The notes beneath the pieces were generated by a model. The model saw nothing but the letters and a program-made list of their open reading frames with translations. It made no database searches and was not told the DNA's origin. From Pannonibacter phragmitetus_B (GTDB lineage Bacteria > Pseudomonadota > Alphaproteobacteria > Rhizobiales > Stappiaceae): DNA of 64,000 bases. The stretch's first letter is position 1, and the number at the start of each line of letters is the position of its first letter. A program made the position numbers and the translations under genes. The DNA is taken from assembly GCF_050510895.1 (NCBI RefSeq), contig NZ_JBNINT010000001.1:4030001-4094000 (forward strand), written 5' to 3'. Positions 1-8,219 of the stretch are shown piece after piece.

Positions 1-270
1 GGCGTTGAATGCGGACTCCAGCGCGGATTTGATCTGGCTGTCTGTGAGAACGGTGGTTGAAAGCTGACGGGCAACGCTCAAGACGGCAGCATCCAGCGCA
101 TTTGTGACTGCACTGCGCACAATGATCGCCCGGCCATAATCGGCCCCGGAACCAGCAATCACAATCATGATGACGATCAAAAAAGCCGCCAGAGGCAGGA
201 TGGAGCCGTCATTTTTCCGGCCAAACTGGCTCATCTGCCGCAGAAGCTGGCGGATCCTGGATCTGCACAT
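1..270 (-). CDS. TadE/TadG-like pilus assembly protein, N-terminal part (runs off the window)
   Basis: Reading the minus strand from an ATG at 268-270 gives 90 codons with no stop before the window edge. The peptide starts with a basic stretch (MCRSRIRQLLRQ), then a hydrophobic segment around residues 25-42 followed by ADYGRA, and continues into a region rich in Ala and Ser (VTNALDAAVLSVARQLS). A short basic N-terminus, one membrane helix and a D-Y-x-R-A turn are typical of the TadG-like N-terminal domain of Flp/Tad pilus assembly proteins. GGAG lies 7 nt before the start but sits inside a hairpin arm (272-302). The family call rests on this N-terminal region only; the C-terminal part is outside the window. 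Confidence 0.75.
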   Translation of the reverse strand, partial: MCRSRIRQLLRQMSQFGRKNDGSILPLAAFLIVIMIVIAGSGADYGRAIIVRSAVTNALDAAVLSVARQLSTTVLTDSQIKSALESAFNA

Positions 271-271
271 G

Positions 272-302
272 TATGAACTCCGAAGGTTTTCAGGAGTTCA
301 TA
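272..302 (-). promoter_or_regulatory. Inverted repeat enclosing the ribosome binding site of the TadG-like gene
   Basis: On the minus strand TATGAACTCC, an 11-nt loop and GGAGTTCATA form a perfect 10-bp inverted repeat. The downstream arm ends one base before the ATG and contains the GGAG Shine-Dalgarno sequence. If the RNA folds as drawn, the ribosome binding site is paired. It could instead be a DNA operator half-overlapping the leader. Confidence 0.6.
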
Positions 303-411
303 TTCATCAGAAACTGTTTCCCAACACTAAAATTGTAGTCAATTGGGACTTAAAGTCGAACCTTGGTTTACGAGCGTTTAAGCAGCTTGGTCAGCGGTAA
401 ATAGTATCTGT

Positions 412-969
412 TTACGGCTCCAGTTCCGTATCCCAGTACAGAAAGTCGAGCCAGCTTTCGTGCAGATAGTTTGGCGGAAAACCGCGGCCGTTGTTGTGCA
501 GGTCCTGAATGGAGGGTCTGAACGGCATGTGCATCGGCCACATGTCCAGCTGTTCGCAGGACTTGTTCGACTTGCGCAGATTGCAGGGAGAGCAGGCGGT
601 GATCACGTTTTCCCAAGTGGTCTGGCCGCCCCGGCAGCGTGGGATCAGGTGATCGAAGGTCAGATCCTCGCGGGAACCGCAATACTGACACTGGAATCGG
701 TCGCGCAGGAAAACGTTGAAGCGGGTGAAGGCCGGGTAGCGCGACGGTTTGACGAAGGTCTTCAGCGAAACCACGCTGGGTAATCGGAACTCGAAACTCG
801 GACTTCGGACCGTGGTCTCGTATTCCGACACGATGTTCACCCGGTCGAGGAACACAGCCTTGATGGTGTCCTGCCACGACCAGAGTGACAGGGGATAATA
901 ACTTAAGGGCCTGTAGTCCGCATTCAGCACCAAGGCCGGATGGGCGCCCGATGGTACGGCTATCGTCAC
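412..969 (-). CDS. HNH endonuclease family protein
   Basis: A 185-residue HNH nuclease-like protein. The core is a treble-clef zinc fold: a CxxC pair (CQYC), then FDHLIPR with the D-H catalytic pair and GG, then CSPC as the second zinc pair followed by N-x-R-K. The N-terminal half has the LNADYRPLSYYPLSLWSW block common to stand-alone bacterial HNH proteins that are widespread in alphaproteobacteria and have no clear role. I start it at a GTG (967-969) because AAGGAG sits six bases upstream; an upstream TTG at 988-990 in the same frame would add seven residues but leave the Shine-Dalgarno inside the gene. The gene stands alone between tadG-like and leuC. It is likely a host gene, not part of an intron or restriction system, since neither is seen nearby. 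Confidence 0.85.
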   Translation of the reverse strand: MTIAVPSGAHPALVLNADYRPLSYYPLSLWSWQDTIKAVFLDRVNIVSEYETTVRSPSFEFRLPSVVSLKTFVKPSRYPAFTRFNVFLRDRFQCQYCGSREDLTFDHLIPRCRGGQTTWENVITACSPCNLRKSNKSCEQLDMWPMHMPFRPSIQDLHNNGRGFPPNYLHESWLDFLYWDTELEP

Positions 970-1195
970 CTTCGGCTCCTTGTCTCTCAAGGTACCGGCA
1001 CCGCAGACCCGATGCCGGGCTCTACCTCTACATGCGAGACATATAGTAGTGCCGGTGTGACACTCTTGTGAAGCCTGTAAAAGTGCCGCAGTGCCGAAGA
1101 TGGAGATGCCGCCTTACTGCGCTCCATCTGGTCATCAACTACCTGAAATCAAAAGAGCTTCGCGTTTCAAGGGAAAAGCCGGGAAAGGATTTTGG

Positions 1196-1229
1196 CCAAA
1201 AGAAAACGGGCGCCGTGCGGGGCGCCCGT
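1196..1229 (-). terminator. Rho-independent terminator after leuC
   Basis: A 9-bp stem (ACGGGCGCC / GGCGCCCGT, 1206-1214 and 1221-1229) with a 6-nt loop, followed on the minus strand by TTTTCTTTT. It lies about 25 bases past the leuC stop. Confidence 0.85.
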
Positions 1230-1253
1230 CCACTTGTTTCGAGGCTGTTCGAA

Positions 1254-2665
1254 TCAGCGCTTCTGCCAGTCGCGGATGTCGACGAAATGGCCTGCGATGG
1301 CAGCGGCTGCAGCCATGGCCGGAGAGACCAGATGGGTGCGGCCCTTGAAGCCCTGACGGCCTTCAAAGTTGCGGTTCGAGGTCGAGGCGCAACGCTCGCC
1401 CGGCTGCAGCTTGTCGGCGTTCATGGCAAGGCACATGGAGCAGCCCGGCTCGCGCCATTCGAAACCGGCAGCCTTGAACACCTTGTCCAGGCCTTCAGCC
1501 TCAGCCTGTTCCTTCACGAGGCCGGAGCCCGGAACGACCATAGCCTTGATGCCGTCCTTCACCTTGCCGTTGCCGATCATGGCAGCCGCAGCGCGCAGAT
1601 CCTCGATGCGGCCGTTGGTGCAGGAGCCGATGAAGACGACATCGACCGGAATGTCGGTCATCTTCGTGCCCGGCGTCAGGCCCATGTATTCCAGCGCGCG
1701 CCACTTGGACTTGCGGGTGTTCTCGTCGGCGATGTCATCCGGGTTCGGCACGACGCCGGTCACGGAGATCACGTCTTCGGGGAGGAGCCCCAGGTGACGA
1801 TCGGGGGCAGGTTGGCGGCGTCCAGCTTCACCACCTTGTCGAAATGCGCGCCCTCGTCGGTGTGCAGCGTCTTCCAGTAGGAAATCGCGCGCTCCAACGC
1901 TTCGCCCTTCGGAGACTTCGGACGGCCCTGGATATAGGCGAAGGTGGTTTCATCCGGCGCGATGAGGCCAGCGCGGGCGCCGCCTTCGATCGACATGTTG
2001 CAGATGGTCATGCGGCCTTCCATGGACAGCGAGCGGATGGCTTCGCCTGCATATTCCATGACGTAACCGGTGCCGCCGGCAGTTCCGATCTCACCGATGA
2101 TGGCAAGAATGATGTCCTTGGCGGTGACGCCTTCCGGCAGCTTGCCGTCCACCTGGACGAGCATGTTCTTGGCCTTCTTCTGGATCAGCGTCTGGGTGGC
2201 CAGAACGTGTTCCACTTCGGAAGTGCCGATGCCGTGCGCCAGCGCACCGAACGCGCCGTGGGTGGAGGTGTGGCTGTCGCCGCAGACGATGGTCATGCCG
2301 GGCAGGGTGAAGCCCTGCTCGGGGCCAACGATGTGCACCACGCCCTGGCGGTGATCCAGCTCGCTGTAATATTCGATGCCGAATTCAGCGGCGTTGTCAG
2401 CCAGCGTCTGCACCTGCAACGCGGATTCCGGATCGTCGATGCCCTGGCTGCGGTCGGTCGTCGGCACGTTGTGGTCGACGACGGCCAGCGTCTTCTCCGG
2501 ACGGCGCACCTTGCGGCCGGTCATGCGCAGGCCTTCGAACGCCTGCGGGCTCGTCACTTCGTGGACGAGGTGGCGGTCGATGTAGAGCAGGCAGGTGCCG
2601 TCTTCCTGGGTGTCGACCACATGGTCATCCCAGATCTTGTCGTAGAGCGTTCTCGGCTTGGTCAT
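1254..2665 (-). CDS. leuC: 3-isopropylmalate dehydratase large subunit LeuC (frame broken once)
   Basis: Large subunit of the [4Fe-4S] isomerase that turns 2-isopropylmalate into 3-isopropylmalate in leucine synthesis. The N-terminal 298 residues (MTKPRTLYDKIW...) and the C-terminal 172 (ISVTGVVPNP...) are adjacent parts of one protein but lie in different frames. The cluster cysteines are in the second part (VFIGSCTNGR and CSMCLAMN). At about 1778 the minus strand reads TCC-CCG-AAG-ACG-TGA; adding one G restores TCC-CCG-GAA-GAC-GTG-ATC (SSPEDVISV), the normal family sequence. The repaired length, 470 residues, equals the family norm. CAGGAGA precedes the ATG. It follows rplS after a terminator, so it has its own promoter. 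leuD and leuB are not in the window. I judge the break to be a sequencing error more likely than a true pseudogene. Confidence 0.93.
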
Positions 2666-2870
2666 CGGGGTGTCTCCTGAAACCGGGCGGGGCCTTGATC
2701 ATCCGCCGTGGCGGTCCTGCCCCTTGTCCCTTGCACGGATTGGCCGTTTCCAGCCTGTTCCGGTCTTGCCTCTTCAATGCCCCGAAGCAACATGGGGGTC
2801 AATATGCTTCGCAGTCCGCCACTCTTGAGCTTTGTTCAAGTGGCGCCGTGCTGCGGGCTTGAAAGCTGGC

Positions 2871-2900
2871 AAAAGAAAGGCGGCCCGAAGACCGCCTTTC
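2871..2900 (-). terminator. Rho-independent terminator after rplS
   Basis: Stem GAAAGGCGG / CCGCCTTTC (2875-2883, 2892-2900) with an 8-nt loop, followed on the minus strand by CTTTT. It lies 25 bases beyond the rplS stop and separates rplS from leuC. Confidence 0.85.
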
Positions 2901-2925
2901 AGAAATCTGCGATGCAGCGCCGGTC

Positions 2926-3411
2926 TTATTCGGCGGAAGCAGCAGCAGCTGCAGCAGCAGCGGCCTCAGCAGCAGCAGCCTTCTCGGCGGCGGCAGTTGC
3001 CTTGGCAGCAGCGACTTCAGCGCGGGCTTCTTCGTTGAGGCGCTTGGCGCGGACGTTGGTGGCCTCGACGATACGGGCCGACTTGCCGCGACGGTCACGC
3101 AGGTAGTAGAGCTTGGCGCGGCGGACCTTACCGCGGCGGACGACTTCAACGCTCTCGATCATCGGCGAGCAGGCCGGGAACACGCGCTCCACGCCTTCAC
3201 CGTAGGAGATCTTGCGCACGGTGAAGCTCTCGTTGATGCTGCCGCCGGAACGGGCGATGCAGACACCTTCGTAAGCCTGGGTACGGGTGCGGTTGCCTTC
3301 GGTCACCTTGACGTTGACCTTGATGGTGTCGCCCGGAGAAAATTCGGGGAGCTTGCGGACGGCTTCGACCTTTGCCTTTTCTTCCGCGTTCAGCTGTTCG
3401 ATCAGGTTCAT
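2926..3411 (-). CDS. rplS: 50S ribosomal protein L19
   Basis: Ribosomal protein L19 of the large subunit, located at the 30S-50S interface. The first 115 or so residues are the conserved L19 fold (GDTIKVNVKV, RTQAYEGVCIAR, TVRKISYGEGVERVFP, RGKVRRAKLYYLRDRRGKSARI). After them comes a 35-40 residue tail made almost only of Ala, Lys and Glu, ending in a run of nine Ala. Such tails occur on L19 in Hyphomicrobiales; here it brings the length to 161 against about 115-125 in other bacteria. AAGGGA precedes the ATG. A 249-base leader separates it from trmD, with a terminator-like hairpin at its far end, so rplS probably has its own promoter. Confidence 0.97.
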   Translation of the reverse strand: MNLIEQLNAEEKAKVEAVRKLPEFSPGDTIKVNVKVTEGNRTRTQAYEGVCIARSGGSINESFTVRKISYGEGVERVFPACSPMIESVEVVRRGKVRRAKLYYLRDRRGKSARIVEATNVRAKRLNEEARAEVAAAKATAAAEKAAAAEAAAAAAAAASAE

Positions 3412-3615
3412 GGCATATTTCCCTTGTCAGTTTTCAAAGACAGCCAGAGCGTCCAGCCCACATGATGTGGAAAGGACGGGGTTCACCGTCTTCGGGCCAT
3501 GTTGGAGATACCCGGCTGTCCGCAGGATCGCGCAAAAGCAATGCGCGGCGCACAGAACCGGCCACAACGGCTGGCTCCTTACAGGAAGACGGATGCCTTG
3601 TCATGTAGAATCTGG

Positions 3616-3635
3616 AAAAACCGGCTGAAAAGCCG
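3616..3635 (-). terminator. Short terminator-like hairpin after trmD
   Basis: CGGCT-GAAA-AGCCG on the plus strand (3622-3635) reads on the minus strand as a 5-bp stem with a tetraloop followed by GTTTTT. It is short, so termination may be partial. It lies 25 bases beyond the trmD stop. Confidence 0.5.
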
Positions 3636-3660
3636 CGTTCGCCCGCCAGTCCTTTGCCCG

Positions 3661-4359
3661 TCAGTCCTTCGCCTGATGGGCCGCCCAGAGATCCGGCCGC
3701 CGCTCCCGCGTCAGCCGCTCGGCTTCCGCCTTGCGCCATTCGTTGATCTTGCGGTGGTTGCCGGATGTTAGAACCTCGGGAATGGGCATGCCCTCGAATT
3801 CGGCGGGCCTTGTGTAGTGCGGGTGTTCCAGAAGTCCCGTCTCGAAGCTCTCGGTCTCGCCGCTTTCCTGATTGCCCATCACGCCCGGCAGAAGCCGCAC
3901 GATGGCATCCAGCACGGTGATCGCGGCAATCTCGCCGCCTGAGAGGATGTAGTCGCCGATGGAAACTTCCTCGAGATGGCGTGAGTCGATCACCCGCTGA
4001 TCAATGCCTTCAAAGCGGCCACAGATGATGATCGCACCGGGACCACCGGCCAGTTCCCGTACCCGCCTTTGCGTCAGCGGCTTGCCGCGCGGGCTCATCA
4101 GCAGGCGCGGGCGGGTGTCGCCGGGCAGGGTGGCGGCATCAATCGCTGAGGCCAGAATGTCTGCCCGCAGCACCATGCCTGCGCCGCCGCCGGCGGGCGT
4201 GTCATCCACGGAGCGGTGCTTGTCTGTGGCATGATCACGGATCTGCCGCGCTTCCAGCGACCAGGTGCCCTCCTTCAGCGCCCGGCCGGACAGACTGATG
4301 CCGAGCGGGCCGGGAAACATTTCCGGGTAAAGGGTCAACACGGTCGCGGCAAAGCTCAT
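3661..4359 (-). CDS. trmD: tRNA (guanine-N1)-methyltransferase TrmD
   Basis: Methylates G37 at N1, next to the anticodon, in tRNAs with G36, using S-adenosylmethionine; this prevents frameshifting. The SPOUT knot motifs are present: GRFEGIDQR, IGDYILSGGE, and the ESFETGLLEHPHYTRP loop. I start at MSFAATVLTLYPEMFPG (ATG at 4357-4359), which matches the family N-terminus; the open frame runs further upstream but that part is not TrmD-like. Length is 232 residues, as usual. The gene is cut off from rimM by a VanZ-like gene on the other strand, so it needs its own promoter. A minus-strand TTGACA at 4462-4467 is a candidate -35 element. Confidence 0.96.
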   Translation of the reverse strand: MSFAATVLTLYPEMFPGPLGISLSGRALKEGTWSLEARQIRDHATDKHRSVDDTPAGGGAGMVLRADILASAIDAATLPGDTRPRLLMSPRGKPLTQRRVRELAGGPGAIIICGRFEGIDQRVIDSRHLEEVSIGDYILSGGEIAAITVLDAIVRLLPGVMGNQESGETESFETGLLEHPHYTRPAEFEGMPIPEVLTSGNHRKINEWRKAEAERLTRERRPDLWAAHQAKD

Positions 4360-4551
4360 CGCGGGTTCCTGTTCCTGCGGGTCGGATGTCCTGCGGCTGC
4401 TATGCGACGAAACGCCGGGCTTTGCAACGGTGGCGCTGTTTGCGGAATTCCAGCAAGAGAGTGTCAACCATGGTTGCAGGTTTGCCGCATCGCGCAAAGG
4501 GACCTTAACATCTGCCGCCGACACTGGGGCGATCAAGACCGGAGATTGCCC

Positions 4552-5046
4552 GTGCCCCGCATCCGCTTCCGCCTGCCGCATATCGTCGCCTACTATGTGG
4601 ACCGGGATTATCTCGACATATCACTCAGCCGGGTGCTGCCGCTGGCGGCGCTCTGCGTCTTTGGGCTGCTGACGGGGGTGATCTTCAATCACGGCCTGCA
4701 GCATCCCTATGACAAGCTGCTGCATCTTGGCTTCTACGGTCTGCTGACCCTGTCGATCCACGCGTTCTTCTGCTGCCGCCTGCGTATCTCCGCGGTTGCT
4801 GCCGTGGCGCTGGGCTTTGCCGGTGAGGGGGTGCAGATGTTCATTCCCGGCCGCGAAGCATCGTTCATGGACGGGGTCGCCAACGGGATCGGTGTGGTCA
4901 TCGTCGTGGCTGCCATCGTGCTGTGGCGCATGGAAAGCCGGAAGATCGACACGGAAGTGCAAGCGGATGAGACGGAAGGCTTCGGAGAGCTTCAGCCCAT
5001 CCGGTTGTCATCATCCCCGTCATCGCGCGGGGTCTCGGACAGGTAA
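4552..5046 (+). CDS. VanZ-like family membrane protein
   Basis: Small membrane protein of about 164 residues with four predicted hydrophobic segments (for example VLPLAALCVFGLLTGV, LLTLSIHAFFCC, ISAVAAVALGFAG, GIGVVIVVAAIVLW) and the VanZ-type sequence GFAGEGVQMFIPGREASFMD. VanZ relatives are named for teicoplanin resistance, but most chromosomal copies have no proven role. The start is a GTG at 4552 with GGAG eight bases upstream. The gene lies on the plus strand between rimM and trmD, both on the minus strand, and its last 55 bases overlap the 3' end of rimM tail to tail. The hydrophilic C-terminal tail lies in that overlap and may be the result of a lost stop. Confidence 0.8.
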   Translation: MPRIRFRLPHIVAYYVDRDYLDISLSRVLPLAALCVFGLLTGVIFNHGLQHPYDKLLHLGFYGLLTLSIHAFFCCRLRISAVAAVALGFAGEGVQMFIPGREASFMDGVANGIGVVIVVAAIVLWRMESRKIDTEVQADETEGFGELQPIRLSSSPSSRGVSDR

Positions 5047-5549
5047 CCGTCCGGAATCGCGGTGACGACACGGCGATCGGCCATGCTGACTTCGGGCACG
5101 AAATCCCGTGTGAAGGGAATGTAGAACGAACGGCCTCTTGCGGGGCGCAGTTCCAGAAGGTCACCGGCGCCAAAATTCTGTACCATCACCACCTTGCCGA
5201 CGGGATTTCCGTCTGCATCCACGGCATCCATGCCGATCAGGTCTGAATGGTAGAATTCGTCTTCTTCCGTCTCGGGAAGACGGTCGCGCGGGATGTAGAG
5301 CTCCAGCCCATTGAGGGCTTCAGCCGCGTTGCGGTCGCCGATCTCCTTGAACTTGGTGACGACGACAGTTTTCTGCACGCGGGCTTTGGAGACGGTGAAG
5401 CGGCGGGAGCCGTCGGCGGTCTCCAGAACGCCATAATCCGTGAAGGAGAGCGGATCATCGCCAAAAGGCTTGACCCGCACTTCCCCACGAATGCCGTGGG
5501 CGGCGCCAATCACGGCCATCAGGACCTTGTTTTCAGGAGCTTTCGTCAT
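4992..5549 (-). CDS. rimM: Ribosome maturation factor RimM
   Basis: Assembly factor for the 30S head that binds S19 and helps 16S rRNA processing. The N-terminal RimM barrel (MAVIGAAHGIRGEVRVKPFGDDP) and the C-terminal PRC barrel (DLIGMDAVDADGNPVGKVVMVQNFGAGDLLEL... PFTRDFVPEV) are both visible. Length is 185, slightly over the usual 165-175 because of an Asp-rich C-terminal tail (RDDGDDDNRMG). It follows rpsP by 58 bases on the same strand and is probably co-transcribed with ffh-aroQ-rpsP. Its 3' end overlaps the end of the VanZ-like gene. Confidence 0.95.
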   Translation of the reverse strand: MTKAPENKVLMAVIGAAHGIRGEVRVKPFGDDPLSFTDYGVLETADGSRRFTVSKARVQKTVVVTKFKEIGDRNAAEALNGLELYIPRDRLPETEEDEFYHSDLIGMDAVDADGNPVGKVVMVQNFGAGDLLELRPARGRSFYIPFTRDFVPEVSMADRRVVTAIPDGYLSETPRDDGDDDNRMG

Positions 5550-5607
5550 TGCCGGGCTTCCTGTGTCCCAAGGCTGATGTCACGCATGGCGCTGCCCGCA
5601 GTTTGCA

Positions 5608-5979
5608 TTACTCGGAAGCTTCAGCTGCGGCAGCAGCAGCTTCTTCGGCCTTCTTCTTGGCAGCGGCAACCTTCTCGGCAGCCTTCTTGCCCATCTCGGC
5701 CTTCTTCGGGTTGTTGCGGGCTTCACGCTTCATGAGGCCAGCTTCGTCCAGGAAGCGGGCGACGCGGTCGGTCGGCGTTGCGCCGTTGGCGAGCCAGTGC
5801 TTGACGCGGTCGATGTCGAGCACGACGCGCTCTGCGGAGTCCTTGGAAACCATCGGGTTGTAGGAGCCGACCTTCTCGATGAAGCGGCCGTCACGCGGAG
5901 CGCGGACGTCAGCAACGACGATGCGGTAGTAAGGACGCTTCTTGGCGCCACCACGGGCGAGACGGATTTTCGTAGCCAT
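5608..5979 (-). CDS. rpsP: 30S ribosomal protein S16
   Basis: Small-subunit ribosomal protein S16. The conserved core starts at MATKIRLARGGAKKRPYYRIVVAD and runs to about residue 80; the remaining 40 residues are a Lys/Ala/Glu-rich tail (KKAAEKVAAAKKKAEEAAAAAAEASE), as on L19 in this window. Length 123 against about 80-90 in E. coli; the longer form is usual in Hyphomicrobiales. It starts 18 bases downstream of the chorismate mutase stop, so the two are in one transcript. Confidence 0.97.
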   Translation of the reverse strand: MATKIRLARGGAKKRPYYRIVVADVRAPRDGRFIEKVGSYNPMVSKDSAERVVLDIDRVKHWLANGATPTDRVARFLDEAGLMKREARNNPKKAEMGKKAAEKVAAAKKKAEEAAAAAAEASE

Positions 5980-5997
5980 TTGAGTTTCTCCAGTTGT

Positions 5998-6336
5998 TCA
6001 GTTGCCGTTCGAGGCGGCAATGGCTTCGTGATGCCGGATGACTTCCTTGACGATGAACGCCAGGAATTTCTCGGCAAAGTCAGGATCGAGATTGGCATCG
6101 GCAGCAAGGCGCCGCAGCCGCTCGATCTGAATCTGTTCGCGCGCCGGATCAGCGGCCGGCAGCGCATGAGTGGCCTTGAGGTGGCCCACCTTCTGGGTGC
6201 ACTTGAAGCGCTCGGCCAGCATGTGGATCAGCGCGGCATCAATATTGTCGATCGAGGCGCGCAGAGCGCGCAGCTCGGTCATGGCAGGGGTTTCGCCGAG
6301 CTGGGTGTCGGCGGCGGTCTTCTGCAGATCGTTCAT
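5998..6336 (-). CDS. AroQ-class chorismate mutase
   Basis: A 112-residue all-helical chorismate mutase that rearranges chorismate to prephenate, the first step to phenylalanine and tyrosine. Visible features are LRALRASIDNIDAALIHMLAERF with the conserved R, then a second helix with KVGHLKATHALPAADPARE and a third with EKFLAFIVKEVIRHHE. The residues that hold chorismate (R near the N-terminus, K of KVGHLKA, the R of AREQ) are present. The ATG overlaps the ffh stop as ATGA, so translation is coupled. Finding a chorismate mutase between ffh and rpsP is a known arrangement in Hyphomicrobiales. Confidence 0.9.
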   Translation of the reverse strand: MNDLQKTAADTQLGETPAMTELRALRASIDNIDAALIHMLAERFKCTQKVGHLKATHALPAADPAREQIQIERLRRLAADANLDPDFAEKFLAFIVKEVIRHHEAIAASNGN

Positions 6337-7912
6337 CGCTTCTTGCCCTTTCCTCCAAGGCCGGGGAAACCGCCCATGCCGCCAAGGCCAGGAAGCTTCG
6401 GCAGACCGCCGAGGCCGCCCATGCCGCCAAGACCCGGAGGCAGGCCGCCGGGCATGCCGCCTGCGCCGCCATCGGGCATGCCCTTGAGCAGGTCACCGGC
6501 ACCGGGGATCTTGCCGCTCTTGGCCAGTTCTTCCAGCTGCTTCGGATCGATATTGGGCATGCCGCCGGCCATGCTGCCGCCGAGTGCGCCCATCATCTTG
6601 CCAAGCATGCCCTTGTTCTTGCCCATCATTTTCATGACGTCGGCCATCTGGCGGTGCATTTTCAGCAGCTTGTTGACCTCAGCCACATCGACGCCCGAAC
6701 CGGATGCAATGCGCTTCTTGCGGCTGGCCTTGAGGATGTCGGGCTTGCGGCGCTCGCCGGGGGTCATGGACTGAATGATGGCGATCTGGCGCTTGAACAT
6801 GCGCTCGTCGATATTCGCCGCATCCATCTGCTTCTTGAACTTGGAAATGCCTGGCAGCATGCTCATCATGCCTGACATGCCGCCGAGCTTTTCCATCTGC
6901 TTCAGCTGGTCGGCCAGATCTTCCAGATCGAAATTGCCCTTCTGGAGTTTGGCCGCCATCTTCGCGGCCTTTTCCGCGTCGATGGCTTCGGCAGCCTTCT
7001 CCACCAGCGAGACAATGTCGCCCATGCCGAGAATGCGGTCGGCGATGCGGCGGGGATGGAAGTCTTCCAGCGCGTCGGATTTTTCGCCCGTACCGATCAG
7101 CTTCACGGGCTTGCCGGTGACCGCACGCATGGACAGGGCCGCACCACCGCGGCCGTCACCATCCATACGGGTCAGCACGATGCCGGTGATGCCGACGCGC
7201 TCGTCAAAGCTGGTGGCAAGGTTCACCGCATCCTGACCGGTGAGGAGTCTGCGACCAGCAGGATTTCATGCGGATTGGCTGCGGCCTTGACCTCGGCCAT
7301 CTCCAGCATCAGCGATTCATCGATGTGAATGCGGCCGGCGGTGTCGAGCATGACAACATCGTAGCCGCCGAGGCGCGCGGCCTGAATGGCACGGCGGGCA
7401 ATCTCCACCGGTCCCTGACCGGCGACAATCGGCAGCGTGTCGACGCCGTTCTGCTCGCCAAGAACCTTCAGCTGCTCCTGTGCCGCCGGGCGGCGCGTGT
7501 CGAGCGAGGCCATCAGCACCTTGCGCTTGTCGCGCTGGGTCAGGCGGCGGGCGATCTTGGCGGTGGTGGTCGTCTTGCCCGAGCCCTGCAGGCCGACCAT
7601 CATGATGGCGACAGGGGCGGGGGCGTTGATGTCAATCGGGTCAGCGTCAGAGCCGAGCATCTCCACGAGCTGGTCGTGAACGATCTTGATGACCATCTGG
7701 CCCGGAGTGATCGACTTGACCACATCGGCGCCGACGGCACGGCTGCGCACCTTGTCGGTGAAGGAACGGACAACGGGAAGGGCAACGTCAGCTTCGATCA
7801 GCGCGCGGCGAACCTCACGCATGGCCTCGTTGACATCAGCCTCCGACAGCGCACCACGGCCGGTGAGCTTGTCGAGAATGCCACTGAGGCGCTCCGACAG
7901 ACTTTCAAACAT
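6333..7912 (-). CDS. ffh: Signal recognition particle protein Ffh (frame broken once)
   Basis: SRP54-type GTPase that binds 4.5S RNA and signal sequences and delivers ribosomes to FtsY at the membrane. The N domain and G domain come first (GLQGSGKTTTTAKIA as the P-loop; DTAGR), then the Met-rich M domain, ending in a Gly/Met tail (GGMGGFPGLGGKGKKR). The frame is cut after LLVADS: at about 7244 the minus strand has GACTCCTCACC, and one added C gives GACTCCCTCACC (ADSLTGQDAVNLATSFDE), the normal sequence. The repaired protein has 526 residues, within family size. ffh is essential in bacteria tested, so the break is very probably a sequencing error. GAAAGGA precedes the ATG. First gene of the ffh-aroQ-rpsP-rimM unit. 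Confidence 0.95.
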
Positions 7913-8112
7913 GGCGCTCGTCCTTTCGTGTTGCGGTCCTGCCCCGGCTTAATGTGCCGGTGCCCCTCCATCTAAGGTGCGGCCATCCCGATCTCCAGCC
8001 TTGAGCCAAGGAAACCTTGCGCAAAGCAGTTTGACACCCGGGGGCGCATCGCGCTGCCGGGTGTTGACCTCCGGGCGCTCTTTATACCTTTGCGGGTCCC
8101 GGTCGGCTGATC

Positions 8113-8148
8113 ATGTCTGGCGTCACTTTCGTGAAGTGCGCCGGACAT
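8113..8148 (+). other. Strong 36-nt hairpin upstream of the VOC gene
   Basis: ATGTCTGGCG and CGCCGGACAT pair with one G-U, and inside them CACTT pairs with AAGTG around the loop TCGTG, leaving one bulged T. About 15 pairs in all. No T-run follows, so it is not a plain terminator. It may be an operator or a structured leader. Confidence 0.5.
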
Positions 8149-8219
8149 ACAGCGGAAATGGCAAGCGAGTCAAGGAATGCACGGCATCGGCGCAAAATTC
8201 CGCGCTCTTTGGATCAAAT

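Noticed and set aside
167..400. Plus-strand ORF of 77 codons at the left edge
   Set aside because: It runs antisense to the TadG-like gene and through its leader; the minus-strand reading has a membrane helix and ribosome site, this one has neither.
1244..1256. TTCGAATC, a T-loop-like octamer that might mark a tRNA
   Set aside because: It is the 3' end of leuC; no cloverleaf can be drawn around it.
2666..2870. Possible leucine attenuator before leuC
   Set aside because: No short ORF with a run of Leu codons and no pair of competing hairpins was found on the minus strand.
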